A stretch of DNA of 64,000 nucleotides from Candidatus Peregrinibacteria bacterium (GCA_016932505.1 JAFGCT010000006.1:30932-94931), one strand, 5' to 3'; counted from the first letter of the stretch, positions 8,634 to 16,654 are shown. Notes: generated by a model from the letters alone, not told the origin. Program-made: numbers and translations.

Positions 8634-9497
8634 ATGAATAATTCCGCCTATAAAAAAGCGGTTTTGTTCTATGTTTGGGAAATATATAAACAGGATTTAA
8701 ACAGTGGAGACGTAACTACAAAATATTTTCTACCTAATCAGTCAAAAGAAATCACTGCAGAAATTGTATCGAATGAAGTTGGAATTCTTGCGGGAATTGA
8801 AGAGGCGGAATGGTTTTTGAATAAGCTTGGAATCGTTATAGTAAAAAAATTAAAAGACGGAAGTCAGTTGAAACTCGGTTCACTTATACTAAAAATTAAA
8901 GGTCCTGCATCAAAAATTCTTTCTTCCGAACGCACTCTTTTAAATTTAATTCAGCGTATGAGTGGAGTTGCTACTGCAACAAAAAAGATGAGCCTAAAAT
9001 TACCAAAAAACATTAAACTCCTTGCAACCCGTAAAACATTTTGGGGTATGCTGGATAAAAAAGCGGTGGTAGTTGGCGGAGGTGGAACACATCGTTTAGA
9101 CTTAAGTGATGCTGTTTTAATTAAAGATAATCACATATCCCTTTCGTCCGATTTTGAAAAAAGTTTGGAGAATGTTTTTAAAAAAGTACAAAAAATAAGA
9201 TTTATTGAAATTGAACTGGAGTCGCTTTCTCAAGTTGAATCCTTTCTCAAAATTTATAAAAATCTTAAATCGAAATTTCCAATCAATCAAAATATAGTAG
9301 TTATGTTAGATAACTTCACACCTGCAATTCTTAAAAAAATTATTCCACAATTCAAAAAACTAGGTGTATCCATAGAGCTTTCTGGTGGAATTACGGAAAA
9401 TAATGTTATGCGTTACAATATAAAAGGTATATCTGCTATTTCTTCAGGCTCAATAACCACTAAGGCAAATAGTCTGGATATTAGCCTTACAATTTAA
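8634..9497 (+). CDS. nadC: Nicotinate-nucleotide pyrophosphorylase (quinolinate phosphoribosyltransferase)
   Basis: Makes nicotinate mononucleotide from quinolinate and PRPP in NAD synthesis. Diagnostic residues: SGDVTTKYF at the N-terminus, SSERTLLNLIQRMSGVATAT, ATRKTFWGMLDKKAVVVGGG with the TRKT Arg/Lys pair, HRLDLSDAVLIKDNH, and the phosphate-binding C-terminus VSIELSGGITENN. I prefer the ATG at 8634, preceded by AAGGAA; the track start at 8601 also fits, 2 nt after pyrE. The family includes ModD-type paralogues, but nothing molybdenum-related is nearby. nadA and nadB are not in the window, so quinolinate may come from elsewhere. Confidence 0.88.
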   Translation: MNNSAYKKAVLFYVWEIYKQDLNSGDVTTKYFLPNQSKEITAEIVSNEVGILAGIEEAEWFLNKLGIVIVKKLKDGSQLKLGSLILKIKGPASKILSSERTLLNLIQRMSGVATATKKMSLKLPKNIKLLATRKTFWGMLDKKAVVVGGGGTHRLDLSDAVLIKDNHISLSSDFEKSLENVFKKVQKIRFIEIELESLSQVESFLKIYKNLKSKFPINQNIVVMLDNFTPAILKKIIPQFKKLGVSIELSGGITENNVMRYNIKGISAISSGSITTKANSLDISLTI

Positions 9498-9498
9498 T

Positions 9499-10140
9499 AT
9501 GAACGAAAACGATTTTGAACCCATAGAACCAAAAAAACGAAATCCATTTTATGTATTGGTCGCTTTTGTTCTTGCTCTTGCTCTTCTATTTTTATCCATG
9601 CAGGGATATTTTTATTTAATGCATCCGGAACCAGTTAATATTCCAAAAATCGAAGAAGTTCAAACATTCCTTCCATCAGATTTATCCGAACCTTTCGGCT
9701 CTCACAGGTCCAATGAAGTAAAGATAGTAATTGAAAATACTCGGGATTCCATCAAACAAGTGGCAAATTTTATAGCATCAAAGTCATGTAAAAAAGCAGA
9801 TAGGGTATGTCAAAGCAAAGCACTTTTTTACTTTGTACGTGATGAAGTTAAATACGTCCCAGATGACCAATTCCACGACCAGCTTTCAAATCCCCTCGTA
9901 ACCTTAAAAACAGGAGGTGCGGATTGTGAAGATATGGCTGTTCTGCTTTTAGCTCTGGAAAAGGCAATCGGAAACGAAACTCAACTGGTTTTTATTCCTG
10001 GTCACGCATACGCTCAAATCCGTATTCCAGAATACAAAGGCGATAGGTGGATAAATTTGGAACCGACATGCAAGACTTGTATGATGAATGAGATCCCGGA
10101 CTCGTCTGCTTTAGCTAAGAAAAATTACTACGAATTATAA
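9499..10140 (+). CDS. Membrane-anchored transglutaminase-like protein
   Basis: 213 residues with one N-terminal membrane helix (about 19-41, FYVLVAFVLALALLFLSMQG) and a C-terminal transglutaminase-like/papain-fold domain outside the membrane. The likely triad is Cys in LKTGGADCEDMAVLL, His in PGHAYAQIRI and the acidic residue in WINLEPT. A CKTC pair precedes the end. Such domains often act as peptidases or in envelope modification; substrate unknown. It starts 1 nt after nadC and ends just before the pabA repeat array, so it sits in the same transcription unit. Confidence 0.75.
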   Translation: MNENDFEPIEPKKRNPFYVLVAFVLALALLFLSMQGYFYLMHPEPVNIPKIEEVQTFLPSDLSEPFGSHRSNEVKIVIENTRDSIKQVANFIASKSCKKADRVCQSKALFYFVRDEVKYVPDDQFHDQLSNPLVTLKTGGADCEDMAVLLLALEKAIGNETQLVFIPGHAYAQIRIPEYKGDRWINLEPTCKTCMMNEIPDSSALAKKNYYEL

Positions 10141-10144
10141 AACA

Positions 10145-10272
10145 AATGGGGGAGCCAATGGGTGAGCAAATTGAGGAGCAAATTGTGCAATCGGCTCATC
10201 AATCGGCTCATCAATCGGCTCATCAATCGGCTCATCAATCGGCTCATCAATCGGCTCATCAATCGGCTCATC
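10145..10272. repeat. 12-bp word array in the pabA leader (3 inverted degenerate plus 7 direct units)
   Basis: Seven exact copies of AATCGGCTCATC run from 10189 to 10272 and end four bases before the pabA ATG. Upstream, 10145-10184 has the same 12-bp period but the complementary sense and degenerate units (GGGGGAGCCAAT, GGGTGAGCAAAT, TGAGGAGCAAAT). The whole can fold into a long hairpin. The array is open in frame with pabA (NRLI repeats), which is why the ORF track extends pabA to 10162. Confidence 0.9.
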
Positions 10273-10275
10273 AAT

Positions 10276-10854
10276 ATGAAGACATTAATAATAGACAACT
10301 ACGATTCCTTCACCTATATTCTAAAACAATATTTTGGCGAGCTTGGTGGTAATCCAATTGTCTTCCAGAATGACAAAATCACAATCAGTCAGATTAAAAA
10401 ATTAAAACCAACTCACATCGTGTTATCACCTGGTCCGGGAACTGTTAGTGAGCCAAAGGATGTCGGAGTTATGTTTGATGTAATTTTGGAATTTTATAAA
10501 AAGACCCCAATACTTGGAGTATGCTTGGGGCATCAGGCAATCTGTAATTTTTTTGGCGGAAAAATAGTTCGTGCACCGAAAATTATGCACGGAAAACGTT
10601 CGTCAATTTATCATCTCAATCGCGGAATTTTTAAGGGGATACACAACCCGCTTGAAGCAATGCGATATCACTCGCTAATCGTGAACACGCCATTTTGGAT
10701 GAATAAGGAAGTGGATATAGTGGCTCATACATCAGATTTTTTAATAATGGGTGTTCAGCATCAAAAATATCCTGTTTTCGGTCTTCAATTTCATCCGGAA
10801 AGTCTGGGAACAAGAAATGGAAAGAAAATAATTAAGAATTTTTTACAATATTGA
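10276..10854 (+). CDS. pabA: Aminodeoxychorismate synthase, glutamine amidotransferase subunit
   Basis: Supplies ammonia from glutamine to PabB for 4-aminobenzoate synthesis. 192 residues, starting MKTLIIDNYDSFTY, the typical TrpG/PabA N-terminus. SPGPGTVSEPKD forms the oxyanion region, GVCLGHQAI holds the nucleophile Cys and LQFHPESLGT the His/Glu pair. The track start at 10162 adds 38 residues read through the repeat array, which I reject. PabA is preferred over TrpG because the partner gene and the following pabC, folP, folK and folE are folate genes. The stop TGA overlaps the TTG start of pabB. Confidence 0.93.
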   Translation: MKTLIIDNYDSFTYILKQYFGELGGNPIVFQNDKITISQIKKLKPTHIVLSPGPGTVSEPKDVGVMFDVILEFYKKTPILGVCLGHQAICNFFGGKIVRAPKIMHGKRSSIYHLNRGIFKGIHNPLEAMRYHSLIVNTPFWMNKEVDIVAHTSDFLIMGVQHQKYPVFGLQFHPESLGTRNGKKIIKNFLQY

Positions 10855-11963
10855 AAATAACTGAATCAGACATTAGCAGGGAAGGATTTGCAGTTCTCCA
10901 CGGCAAGTGGGGAGGTCGCCAGGGGTGTATTGTCGGATTAAACGGAAAATCCGAAATGCGAAATCCGAAATGCGAAATCGGATATTTGGCATATCCCAAT
11001 CCAACTCTAAAAAACGACACCCCCTCATCCCGGTTTTATAAATATGACACCATACTCCGAAGGCGCGATGCCGTCATCGCGCATGATGGAGTAAATATGG
11101 TTTATAAAACTACCGGAAAACTAGAACAGTCCGTCACTAAAACCGAGTACATTAAAAAAATTAATCAGATAAAAGAACTGCTTGCTGCTGGCGAAATCTA
11201 TCAGATTAATTACGCAATCAGATTTCGTAAAAAATTTGATGGCAGTCCATACGCCTTTTTCCTAAAATTAATCGAAGCAAATCCAGGTGATTTTTCTGCC
11301 TACATAAACTGTGGTAAATTTCAGATTATAAGTTCTTCACCTGAAAGGTTGTTCAAAGTTGAAGGGGATAAAATTATTACACAGCCTATAAAAGGCACGG
11401 TCTCAAAAGCAGGTGGCAAAAAGTCATTAAATAAATTATTAAACTCCGAAAAAGAAAGAGCTGAATTGGATATGATTACCGATTTAGAGCGTAATGATAT
11501 CGGAAAAATATGCAAATATGGTACGCTAAAATTGGCTAAGGAAAGGGAGATAATGGAGCTGAAAAATATTTGGCACACCTATTCACAGGTTGAAGGTAGA
11601 TTGGAGACTGGAATCAAATTAAATGAAATCACTAATGCCATGTTTCCCGGTGGTTCAATAACTGGATGTCCAAAAAAACGTGCTATGGAATATATTGAAG
11701 AGCTTGAAGGATTGCCACGAAATATTTTTACCGGATCTATCGGATTTATATCTAATGTGCGAGGTGCGGAGTGTAGAGTGTATCGCACCTCGAACATCGC
11801 ACCTCGCACCACAATTGATATGAATATTTGCATCCGCACCGCCCTTGTTCATAACGGCATCATAGAATATTGGGCAGGCGGAGGAATAGTGGCAGATAGC
11901 GACCCTGAATCCGAATATAATGAATGTTTACTAAAGGCTGAGAGATTCATAAATATCTTATAA
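10851..11963 (+). CDS. pabB: Aminodeoxychorismate synthase component I with in-frame repeat insertions
   Basis: Chorismate-utilising subunit that makes 4-amino-4-deoxychorismate with PabA. 370 residues; motifs IISSSPERLF, TQPIKGTVSK (the PIKGT of PabB), DLERNDIGKI, FPGGSITGCPKKRAMEYI and YWAGGGIVADSDPESEYNE. The TTG start overlaps the pabA stop, so translation is probably coupled. Two segments look inserted: residues about 31-46 (NGKSEMRNPKCEIGY, a 14-bp tandem word) and about 302-319 (NVRGAECRVYRTSNIAPRT, an inverted repeat). The second interrupts the usual link from SIGFI to DMNICIRT. The catalytic core is otherwise intact, so I expect a working enzyme. Confidence 0.92.
   Translation: MKITESDISREGFAVLHGKWGGRQGCIVGLNGKSEMRNPKCEIGYLAYPNPTLKNDTPSSRFYKYDTILRRRDAVIAHDGVNMVYKTTGKLEQSVTKTEYIKKINQIKELLAAGEIYQINYAIRFRKKFDGSPYAFFLKLIEANPGDFSAYINCGKFQIISSSPERLFKVEGDKIITQPIKGTVSKAGGKKSLNKLLNSEKERAELDMITDLERNDIGKICKYGTLKLAKEREIMELKNIWHTYSQVEGRLETGIKLNEITNAMFPGGSITGCPKKRAMEYIEELEGLPRNIFTGSIGFISNVRGAECRVYRTSNIAPRTTIDMNICIRTALVHNGIIEYWAGGGIVADSDPESEYNECLLKAERFINIL
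10947..10980. repeat. 14-bp tandem word inside pabB
   Basis: AAATCCGAAATGCG occurs twice in tandem with a partial third copy. Related words occur between genes at 60067-60100 (GCGAAATCAGAAATGCGAAA) and about 12848-12876. It is in frame and adds residues to the PabB N-terminal domain. Confidence 0.7.
11757..11809. repeat. Palindromic in-frame insertion in pabB
   Basis: GTGCGAGGTGCG (11757-11768) is matched by its exact reverse complement at 11798-11809, with a second partial right arm CGCACCTCG at 11784-11792. It encodes NVRGAECRVYRTSNIAPRT, which has no counterpart in ordinary PabB between two conserved strands. Confidence 0.75.
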
Positions 11964-12058
11964 ATCACAATCTTAGAATTCACAATTCACAAATTTGTTT
12001 TTTTACCCTATAATAATATTGTAAAAGGGCTTTAGTATATTTTATAAGGACTAAAGAC

Positions 12059-12838
12059 ATGATAATATCAATAAACGGTAAAATTACCGATGAGAAGCAG
12101 GCGAAATATCCTGTTACTAGCGAAGCATTTCTTTTTGGATTTGCGGTTTTTGAAACAGTACGAACCTATAAAGGTAAGGTTTTTAGGCTAGATGACCATC
12201 TTGCACGTCTTTATATGTCTGCAGATGTAATGGGTTTTAAGCCTAAGTGGACATTCAAAAAAGTTTTTGCAGAAACAAGTAAAGCACTTGGTAAGAGCAA
12301 ATGGAAAGACGCAAAAATCAGAATTATTTTAACAAAAAAGGATTTAATAATAATGATTGAGCAAATCAAAGAAAAACCTGCAGTGATGTACAAAAACGGT
12401 GTAAAAATTGTCTCTTTCCATGGAAAAAGAAACATACCTTATGCAAAAAAATTGGCAGATGCCTTTTGCTATTTGGCTAAACAGCATGCTCTTTCGTGCG
12501 GGGCATATGAGGCACTTCTTGTCGATCCAAAAACGTATGTACGTGAATGTGCTTATGCAAATATATTTTGGGTTAATGGAAACAAAGTATTCAGTACTAA
12601 TAAAGAAATACTATTTGGAATAACACGTGAAACAGTTGTAGAACTTGCCGAGAATTGTGAATTTAAAGGTATTAAATACAAAACACTATTAAGCGCGGAT
12701 GAGATTTTTATTACACAAACTACAAGCGGAATATTGCCTGTTGTAGAAATAGATGGTCATAAGATCGGCACAGGACGACCCGGCACAGTTACAAAATCAT
12801 TGATGAAAAAATTTGAAAAATTGGTCCGCGGAAAATAA
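12059..12838 (+). CDS. pabC: Aminodeoxychorismate lyase / class IV PLP aminotransferase family
   Basis: Fold-type IV PLP enzyme, placed by context as the lyase releasing 4-aminobenzoate and pyruvate. 259 residues; SEAFLFGFAVFETVRTYKGKVFRLDDHLARL is the typical N-terminus. The PLP Lys is probably in IPYAKKLADAF, followed by GAYEALLVDP and the cofactor-binding FITQTTSGILPV. The family also contains branched-chain and D-amino acid aminotransferases, and sequence alone does not fully separate them. The position between pabB and folP decides. The leader has CTTTAG/CTAAAG arms around AAGGA, which might hide the ribosome-binding site. Confidence 0.82.
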   Translation: MIISINGKITDEKQAKYPVTSEAFLFGFAVFETVRTYKGKVFRLDDHLARLYMSADVMGFKPKWTFKKVFAETSKALGKSKWKDAKIRIILTKKDLIIMIEQIKEKPAVMYKNGVKIVSFHGKRNIPYAKKLADAFCYLAKQHALSCGAYEALLVDPKTYVRECAYANIFWVNGNKVFSTNKEILFGITRETVVELAENCEFKGIKYKTLLSADEIFITQTTSGILPVVEIDGHKIGTGRPGTVTKSLMKKFEKLVRGK

Positions 12839-12885
12839 AAATATTTGTGATTTCGGATTTTTGATTTCTGATTTATTATGTTGTC

Positions 12886-13665
12886 ATGTTGGAATCAGTT
12901 CCGAAAATCATGGGGGTGCTTAACATTACACCTGATTCTTTTTCCGGAGATGGTGTTGTTGAAGATTTTAAGCCCTGTCTTTTAAAATTAATTGAAGATG
13001 GTGCAGATATTATTGATGTTGGCGGTGAATCTACGGGGCCAGGGTCAAAAGAAGTTTCATTGGATGAGGAAATGGAAAGAATTAGACCGGTCATTGATTA
13101 CATAGCTAAAGAGAAGCTTGCAAACAAGGTCGAATTCTCAATCGATACCTATAAAGCACCTATCGCCAAATACGCGCTCGAACACGGTTTTACAATTGTA
13201 AATGATGTAACTGCCCTGCGCGGAGACAGTGAAATGCTTGATGTTTTATTGGAATATAATCCAAAGGTGATTCTAATGTATTCAAAAGACTCAACTCCTC
13301 GTACTAGCACTGAATCCATTGAATACGACGACGTCATCGCCAGTATAAAAACATTCTTTATCAGCCGTATAGTAGAACTGGTTGATGCAGGTTTTGATGA
13401 AGATAACATAATAATCGACCCTGGAATGGGCATGTTTGTTTCCGCGGAACCGAAATATAGTTTTGAGATAATTGAACGTCTACCAGAGCTAAGGCAACTC
13501 GGTTATCCAATATGCATCGGTATATCACGTAAGTCATTTTTAGGTGGTGATATCAAAAACCGTGATAAGCCATCTGTCGAATATAGCTTAAAAGCTATTG
13601 AAAATGGCGCAAGCATTGTACGGGTGCATAATGTCATGCTATTAAAGAAACAAATGGCTGACTAA
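12886..13665 (+). CDS. folP: Dihydropteroate synthase
   Basis: Condenses 4-aminobenzoate with hydroxymethyl-dihydropterin diphosphate. 259 residues; all hallmark motifs are present: MGVLNITPDSFS, GADIIDVGGESTGPGS, FSIDTYKA, IVNDVTALRG, IIDPGMGM, GISRKSFLGG and the terminal RVHNV. The first pterin loop and the SRKSF phosphate site are intact. It follows pabC by 47 nt containing degenerate GATTTCGGATTT-type words. It is the sulfonamide target in other bacteria; nothing in the sequence speaks to resistance. Confidence 0.95.
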   Translation: MLESVPKIMGVLNITPDSFSGDGVVEDFKPCLLKLIEDGADIIDVGGESTGPGSKEVSLDEEMERIRPVIDYIAKEKLANKVEFSIDTYKAPIAKYALEHGFTIVNDVTALRGDSEMLDVLLEYNPKVILMYSKDSTPRTSTESIEYDDVIASIKTFFISRIVELVDAGFDEDNIIIDPGMGMFVSAEPKYSFEIIERLPELRQLGYPICIGISRKSFLGGDIKNRDKPSVEYSLKAIENGASIVRVHNVMLLKKQMAD

Positions 13666-13666
13666 T

Positions 13667-13945
13667 TTACCAATCTCCATCCTTGTCCATTTGTAATAAT
13701 AACGCTTCTCTGTCATCAAAAAATTCCCCTCTTTCAAATTGCTGATGGGGAGCACTATCTGACGAAAATCCAAAATGTGCATCCAGATTCGTAAGTGGCT
13801 GTCGTTCTCCAATTGCAAAGATATCTTTTGTTCTTTTTCTTGCTCCTCTTGGGTCATTTTCAATAAGCCACCTTGTTCCATCTGTTTCTTCATCGTGGTT
13901 AATCGGTTCACTCAGATTTAATTGTTTCAGCCATTCTGTAGACAT
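13667..13945 (-). CDS. Hypothetical acidic protein
   Basis: 92 residues, very polar (MSTEWLKQLNLSEPIN... ending LLLQMDKDGDW), with no membrane segment or known motif. The overlapping frame 13642-13911 is its shadow: this frame has the more protein-like composition and an ATG at 13945. It is convergent with folP, the stops being 1 nt apart. Function unknown. Confidence 0.55.
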   Translation of the reverse strand: MSTEWLKQLNLSEPINHDEETDGTRWLIENDPRGARKRTKDIFAIGERQPLTNLDAHFGFSSDSAPHQQFERGEFFDDREALLLQMDKDGDW

Positions 13946-14024
13946 ATAATATCAGATACTTAAATATTTTCTTAAGCATTTTAACTTTAGAAATAGCCAT
14001 AAATCAAATATAAATTGATGAATA

Positions 14025-14053
14025 TTGACTAAAAATAATTTATATTGTAAAAT
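14025..14053 (+). promoter_or_regulatory. Promoter of the 14078 gene
   Basis: TTGACT at 14025 and TAAAAT at 14048 are spaced by 17 bp. The ATG is only 24 nt beyond the -10 hexamer. Confidence 0.7.
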
Positions 14054-14077
14054 TTAAGCCACTAAAAACCACATCAG

Positions 14078-14641
14078 ATGGGAACAGGGAATAAAAAATC
14101 AGAGATTAGATTATTTACACCAATGGATTTGTCAACAAATCCGGAAGAATTGGGGTTTGATTCAATGCGAAGAGACGAAACTTATAAATATTGTTCCTCT
14201 GGACCAAAAGCATTGAGATACGCTTATGCTAAATATCTTGAAGCAGGCATTCCGGAAGGAGATATATTATTGGCAATAAAAGAAATAAATGACAAGGTAT
14301 CTGCGCTGTTAGAGAATGGTGAATTGTATGAGAGCCCTGACAAAGTAGATGGTTGGGGATATCTATTTGATATTTCTTCAACAAATATTTTAACAAATAT
14401 TTTTGATGATTATTGTGAAGAGGAATCGATTAGTATATTTAATAAAGATAAAGGGGGTCTAATGGAAGAAGAACAGGGGTCGGGTCTTAAGGTTGCAGTC
14501 AGAATTTCTGACACAACAATAATTGCTATTAAAAAATCTACATTAAAAAGGCTTTGTGAATACACAAGGAATTTAATGGATCAAATGTTATTGATAGATG
14601 GTTTAAAATTCAGTCCTAAGGAAAATGAGGCAAGTGCGTAA
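14078..14641 (+). CDS. Hypothetical protein
   Basis: 187 residues, soluble, with acidic and helical stretches (SGPKALRYAYAKYLEAGIPEGDILLAIKEINDKVSALLENGE). No recognised domain. It has its own consensus promoter, as does the 16655 gene of similar style, so it is probably expressed as a single cistron. It is convergent with the 58-residue ORF at 14643. Confidence 0.65.
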   Translation: MGTGNKKSEIRLFTPMDLSTNPEELGFDSMRRDETYKYCSSGPKALRYAYAKYLEAGIPEGDILLAIKEINDKVSALLENGELYESPDKVDGWGYLFDISSTNILTNIFDDYCEEESISIFNKDKGGLMEEEQGSGLKVAVRISDTTIIAIKKSTLKRLCEYTRNLMDQMLLIDGLKFSPKENEASA

Positions 14642-14642
14642 A

Positions 14643-14819
14643 CTATGCCTCTCCGCCTTCATTATTCCAGAATTTTTTATGCAATTCACGTTCTAATCCA
14701 GTTAATGCTTCAGGATTAAAATGTTTAATATTCACATCCGTATCTGTGGGGGTAATATCAACTTCCTCAACCTGAGTATCATCTGCTATTTTCGGTGCTT
14801 CAATATCTTCTGGTTTCAT
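14643..14819 (-). CDS. Small hypothetical protein (58 aa, missing from the ORF track)
   Basis: The frame runs from ATG at 14819 to TAG at 14643: MKPEDIEAPKIADDTQVEEV... ending ELHKKFWNNEGGEA. The composition is protein-like and acidic with a C-terminal amphipathic helix, and the frame fills the gap between two plus-strand genes with its stop 1 nt from the neighbour's. No family recognised. Confidence 0.55.
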   Translation of the reverse strand: MKPEDIEAPKIADDTQVEEVDITPTDTDVNIKHFNPEALTGLERELHKKFWNNEGGEA

Positions 14820-14939
14820 ATGTGTCTTTATGGAATATATACAAACTTAGTATTTTATTATATCATATAGATAAAATCAGTCAAGTTTTAATTTCTTGAA
14901 AAGTTGCTATGATATAAACCTCCAAAACTCAATATTTAT

Positions 14940-15284
14940 ATGAAAATTGCCAAAGAATTTACCTTCGATTCAGCACATTTTTTAACCGACTATCACGGCA
15001 AGTGTGAAAAATTACACGGGCATACTTACAGAATGAGAGTAGTAATTGAGGGCGAAGTTCAGGCAAATGGTCTTGTAATGGATTTTGCAGAGCTGAAAGA
15101 AATAGTAAATAAAAAGGTGGTTAACGTATGGGATCATGCGAATATTAACGATACATTAGAACATCCATCTGCGGAAAATATGTGTATATGGGCATGGAAT
15201 CAGTTAAAAGATGATTTAAAAGGACTATTTGAAATAAGAATTTGGGAAACGGCTAATTCATTCGCCATATATAATGGTCAATAA
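14940..15284 (+). CDS. 6-pyruvoyltetrahydropterin synthase-family enzyme, possible FolB replacement (PTPS-III-like)
   Basis: 114 residues of the PTPS/QueD fold: FTFDSAHFL with zinc ligand His13, GKCEKLHGHTY with Cys22, Glu23 and zinc ligands His26/His28, LVMDFAELKEIV, WDHANIN with the catalytic Asp/His, and FEIRIWETANSFAIY with the pterin-anchoring Glu. QueD proteins such as that of Escherichia coli have Cys followed by a non-acidic residue here. Adjacent Cys-Glu resembles the PTPS-I/III class reported to cleave dihydroneopterin and replace FolB. It lies directly upstream of folK and folE, no folB is visible and no other queuosine gene is nearby, so a folate role is the better guess. Confidence 0.8.
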   Translation: MKIAKEFTFDSAHFLTDYHGKCEKLHGHTYRMRVVIEGEVQANGLVMDFAELKEIVNKKVVNVWDHANINDTLEHPSAENMCIWAWNQLKDDLKGLFEIRIWETANSFAIYNGQ

Positions 15285-15302
15285 TTTAATGATTAATCTT
15301 CA

Positions 15303-15851
15303 ATGACAAATACTAAATTAATCACAGCATACCTATCACTTGGCTCTAATATTGGAGATCGCCTTGATTTCCTTTCTGCCGCAAAAGAAAAAATTGAGAA
15401 TCATCCAGAAATGAAACTTGTTGCAGAATCTCAAATATATGAAACGGAACCATGGCCTCATACAACAAAAAAAGAAAGATTTGATGATGAAGTTAGACCA
15501 AGCATTGAAGAAGGTCCTTTGTGGTTTTTAAATCAGGTAATCAAAATAGAAACCGATCTTGAGCCGGACGATTTATTGGAAGAAATTGAGCAGATAGAAG
15601 TCGACCTTGGGCGAAAGCATAAAAATAATATGGGCCCACGCGAAATTGATATTGATATTTTGTTATATGGCGATGAAGTAATAGATTTTCCACATCTTCA
15701 AATACCGCACCGGCACATTATGGACAGGCGATTTGTCCTTGAGCCTTTGGTTGAAATGGAAGCAGATTTGGTCGACCCTAGAACAGGTCAGATGTACAGA
15801 TATATATTAGAAAATCTGGAAGATGATTTTCAGGTAGCGCCATTTCTGTAA
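15303..15851 (+). CDS. folK: Hydroxymethyl-dihydropterin pyrophosphokinase
   Basis: Transfers diphosphate from ATP to hydroxymethyl-dihydropterin, giving the FolP substrate. 182 residues; YLSLGSNIGDRLDFL at the N-terminus, SQIYETEPW, FLNQVIKIET, and LGRKHKNNMGPREIDIDILLYGDEVI with the metal-binding Asp pair, then PHRHIMDRRFVLEPL. Residues about 52-72 (HTTKKERFDDEVRPSIEEGP) form a loop longer than in the usual 160-residue enzymes. It starts 18 nt after the PTPS gene and precedes folE. Confidence 0.93.
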   Translation: MTNTKLITAYLSLGSNIGDRLDFLSAAKEKIENHPEMKLVAESQIYETEPWPHTTKKERFDDEVRPSIEEGPLWFLNQVIKIETDLEPDDLLEEIEQIEVDLGRKHKNNMGPREIDIDILLYGDEVIDFPHLQIPHRHIMDRRFVLEPLVEMEADLVDPRTGQMYRYILENLEDDFQVAPFL

Positions 15852-15872
15852 GAAATGGAATTCTCAATTTTA

Positions 15873-15900
15873 AATTTACAATTTCTAATCAAATCCCAAT
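15873..15900. repeat. Dispersed repeat, second copy of 1531-1558
   Basis: AATTTACAATTTCTAATCAA and the next eight bases match 1531-1558 at 27 of 28 positions. It lies between folK and folE. Confidence 0.75.
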
Positions 15901-15906
15901 TAATAA

Positions 15907-16452
15907 ATGAATAATGTTGAAAAACTCATCAAAGAACTAATAGCTCAAATAGATGACCCAAAGCGGGAAGGGCTTGTAGATACTCCAAAACGTGTAGCGA
16001 AAAGTTTTGAAAAACTATACGGCGGTTATAACAAAGATCCCCAAAAAATCATTACGGTATTTGATAATGAGGGCTATGACGAAATGATAATTGCAAAAGA
16101 CATCGATTTTTATTCTATGTGTGAACATCACATGCTTCCTTTTTTCGGTAAGGTCTACATCGGTTATTTACCGGACGACAAAATCATTGGGCTTTCCAAA
16201 TTGCCAAGAATGGTCGAAATATTTTCCCGCAGACTTCAAAATCAGGAGCGTCTTACAAAACAAATCGCTGATACATTAAATGACCTACTTAAACCAAAAG
16301 GAGTCGGAGTAGTAATAAAAGCAATGCATTTATGTATGAAAGCGAGAGGTGTTGAAAAACAAAACTGCGAAATAACAACCTCATCATTCACTGGATTGTT
16401 TAAATCAAAACTAAACACAAGGAGCGAATTCTTGAATTTAATTGGAAACTGA
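15907..16452 (+). CDS. folE: GTP cyclohydrolase I
   Basis: First committed step of folate (and queuosine) synthesis: GTP to dihydroneopterin triphosphate and formate. 181 residues; EGLVDTPKRVAKSFEKLYGGY, the zinc site DFYSMCEHHMLPFFGKVYIGY (Cys and His), GLSKLPRMVEIFSRRLQNQERLT, and HLCMKARGVEKQN with the third zinc ligand Cys. All catalytic residues are present. It ends in TGA. Together with the PTPS, FolK, FolP and PabABC it gives an almost complete route to dihydropteroate; folC and folA were not found in the window. Confidence 0.96.
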   Translation: MNNVEKLIKELIAQIDDPKREGLVDTPKRVAKSFEKLYGGYNKDPQKIITVFDNEGYDEMIIAKDIDFYSMCEHHMLPFFGKVYIGYLPDDKIIGLSKLPRMVEIFSRRLQNQERLTKQIADTLNDLLKPKGVGVVIKAMHLCMKARGVEKQNCEITTSSFTGLFKSKLNTRSEFLNLIGN

Positions 16453-16588
16453 TTGGCTGGAGTATTAACATTATGTTAAAATTCAAAAGAAAGTAAAATA
16501 ATATGACAGTTGAAATAAAGATGTTTATATCGAATAAATACAAACAAAGTGCTGATTTCAGTAGTTATTATTTGTATAATTAATCTAC

Positions 16589-16617
16589 TTGACAAATATA
16601 AATCATTATTGTAAAAT
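16589..16617 (+). promoter_or_regulatory. Consensus promoter of the 16655 gene
   Basis: TTGACA at 16589 and TAAAAT at 16612, spacer exactly 17 bp, 38 bp before the ATG. Confidence 0.8.
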
Positions 16618-16654
16618 AGGCTTTGCACTTTGAGATTTAATAATTATTTTTCCT

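Noticed and set aside
10189-10272. CRISPR array
   Set aside because: The 12-bp units are contiguous with no spacers; the same holds for 28216-28287, 33181-33660 and 63922-64000.
10146-10352. QSAH-repeat ORF upstream of pabA
   Set aside because: Another frame of the 12-bp array; PabA starts at 10276.
10851-10854. UGA recoded as Gly (code 25)
   Set aside because: UGA works as the stop of pabA, folE, trxB, ung and others at the expected family lengths, so the standard code is used.
13642-13911. 89-residue minus-strand ORF
   Set aside because: Overlaps the better frame 13667-13945 in another phase.
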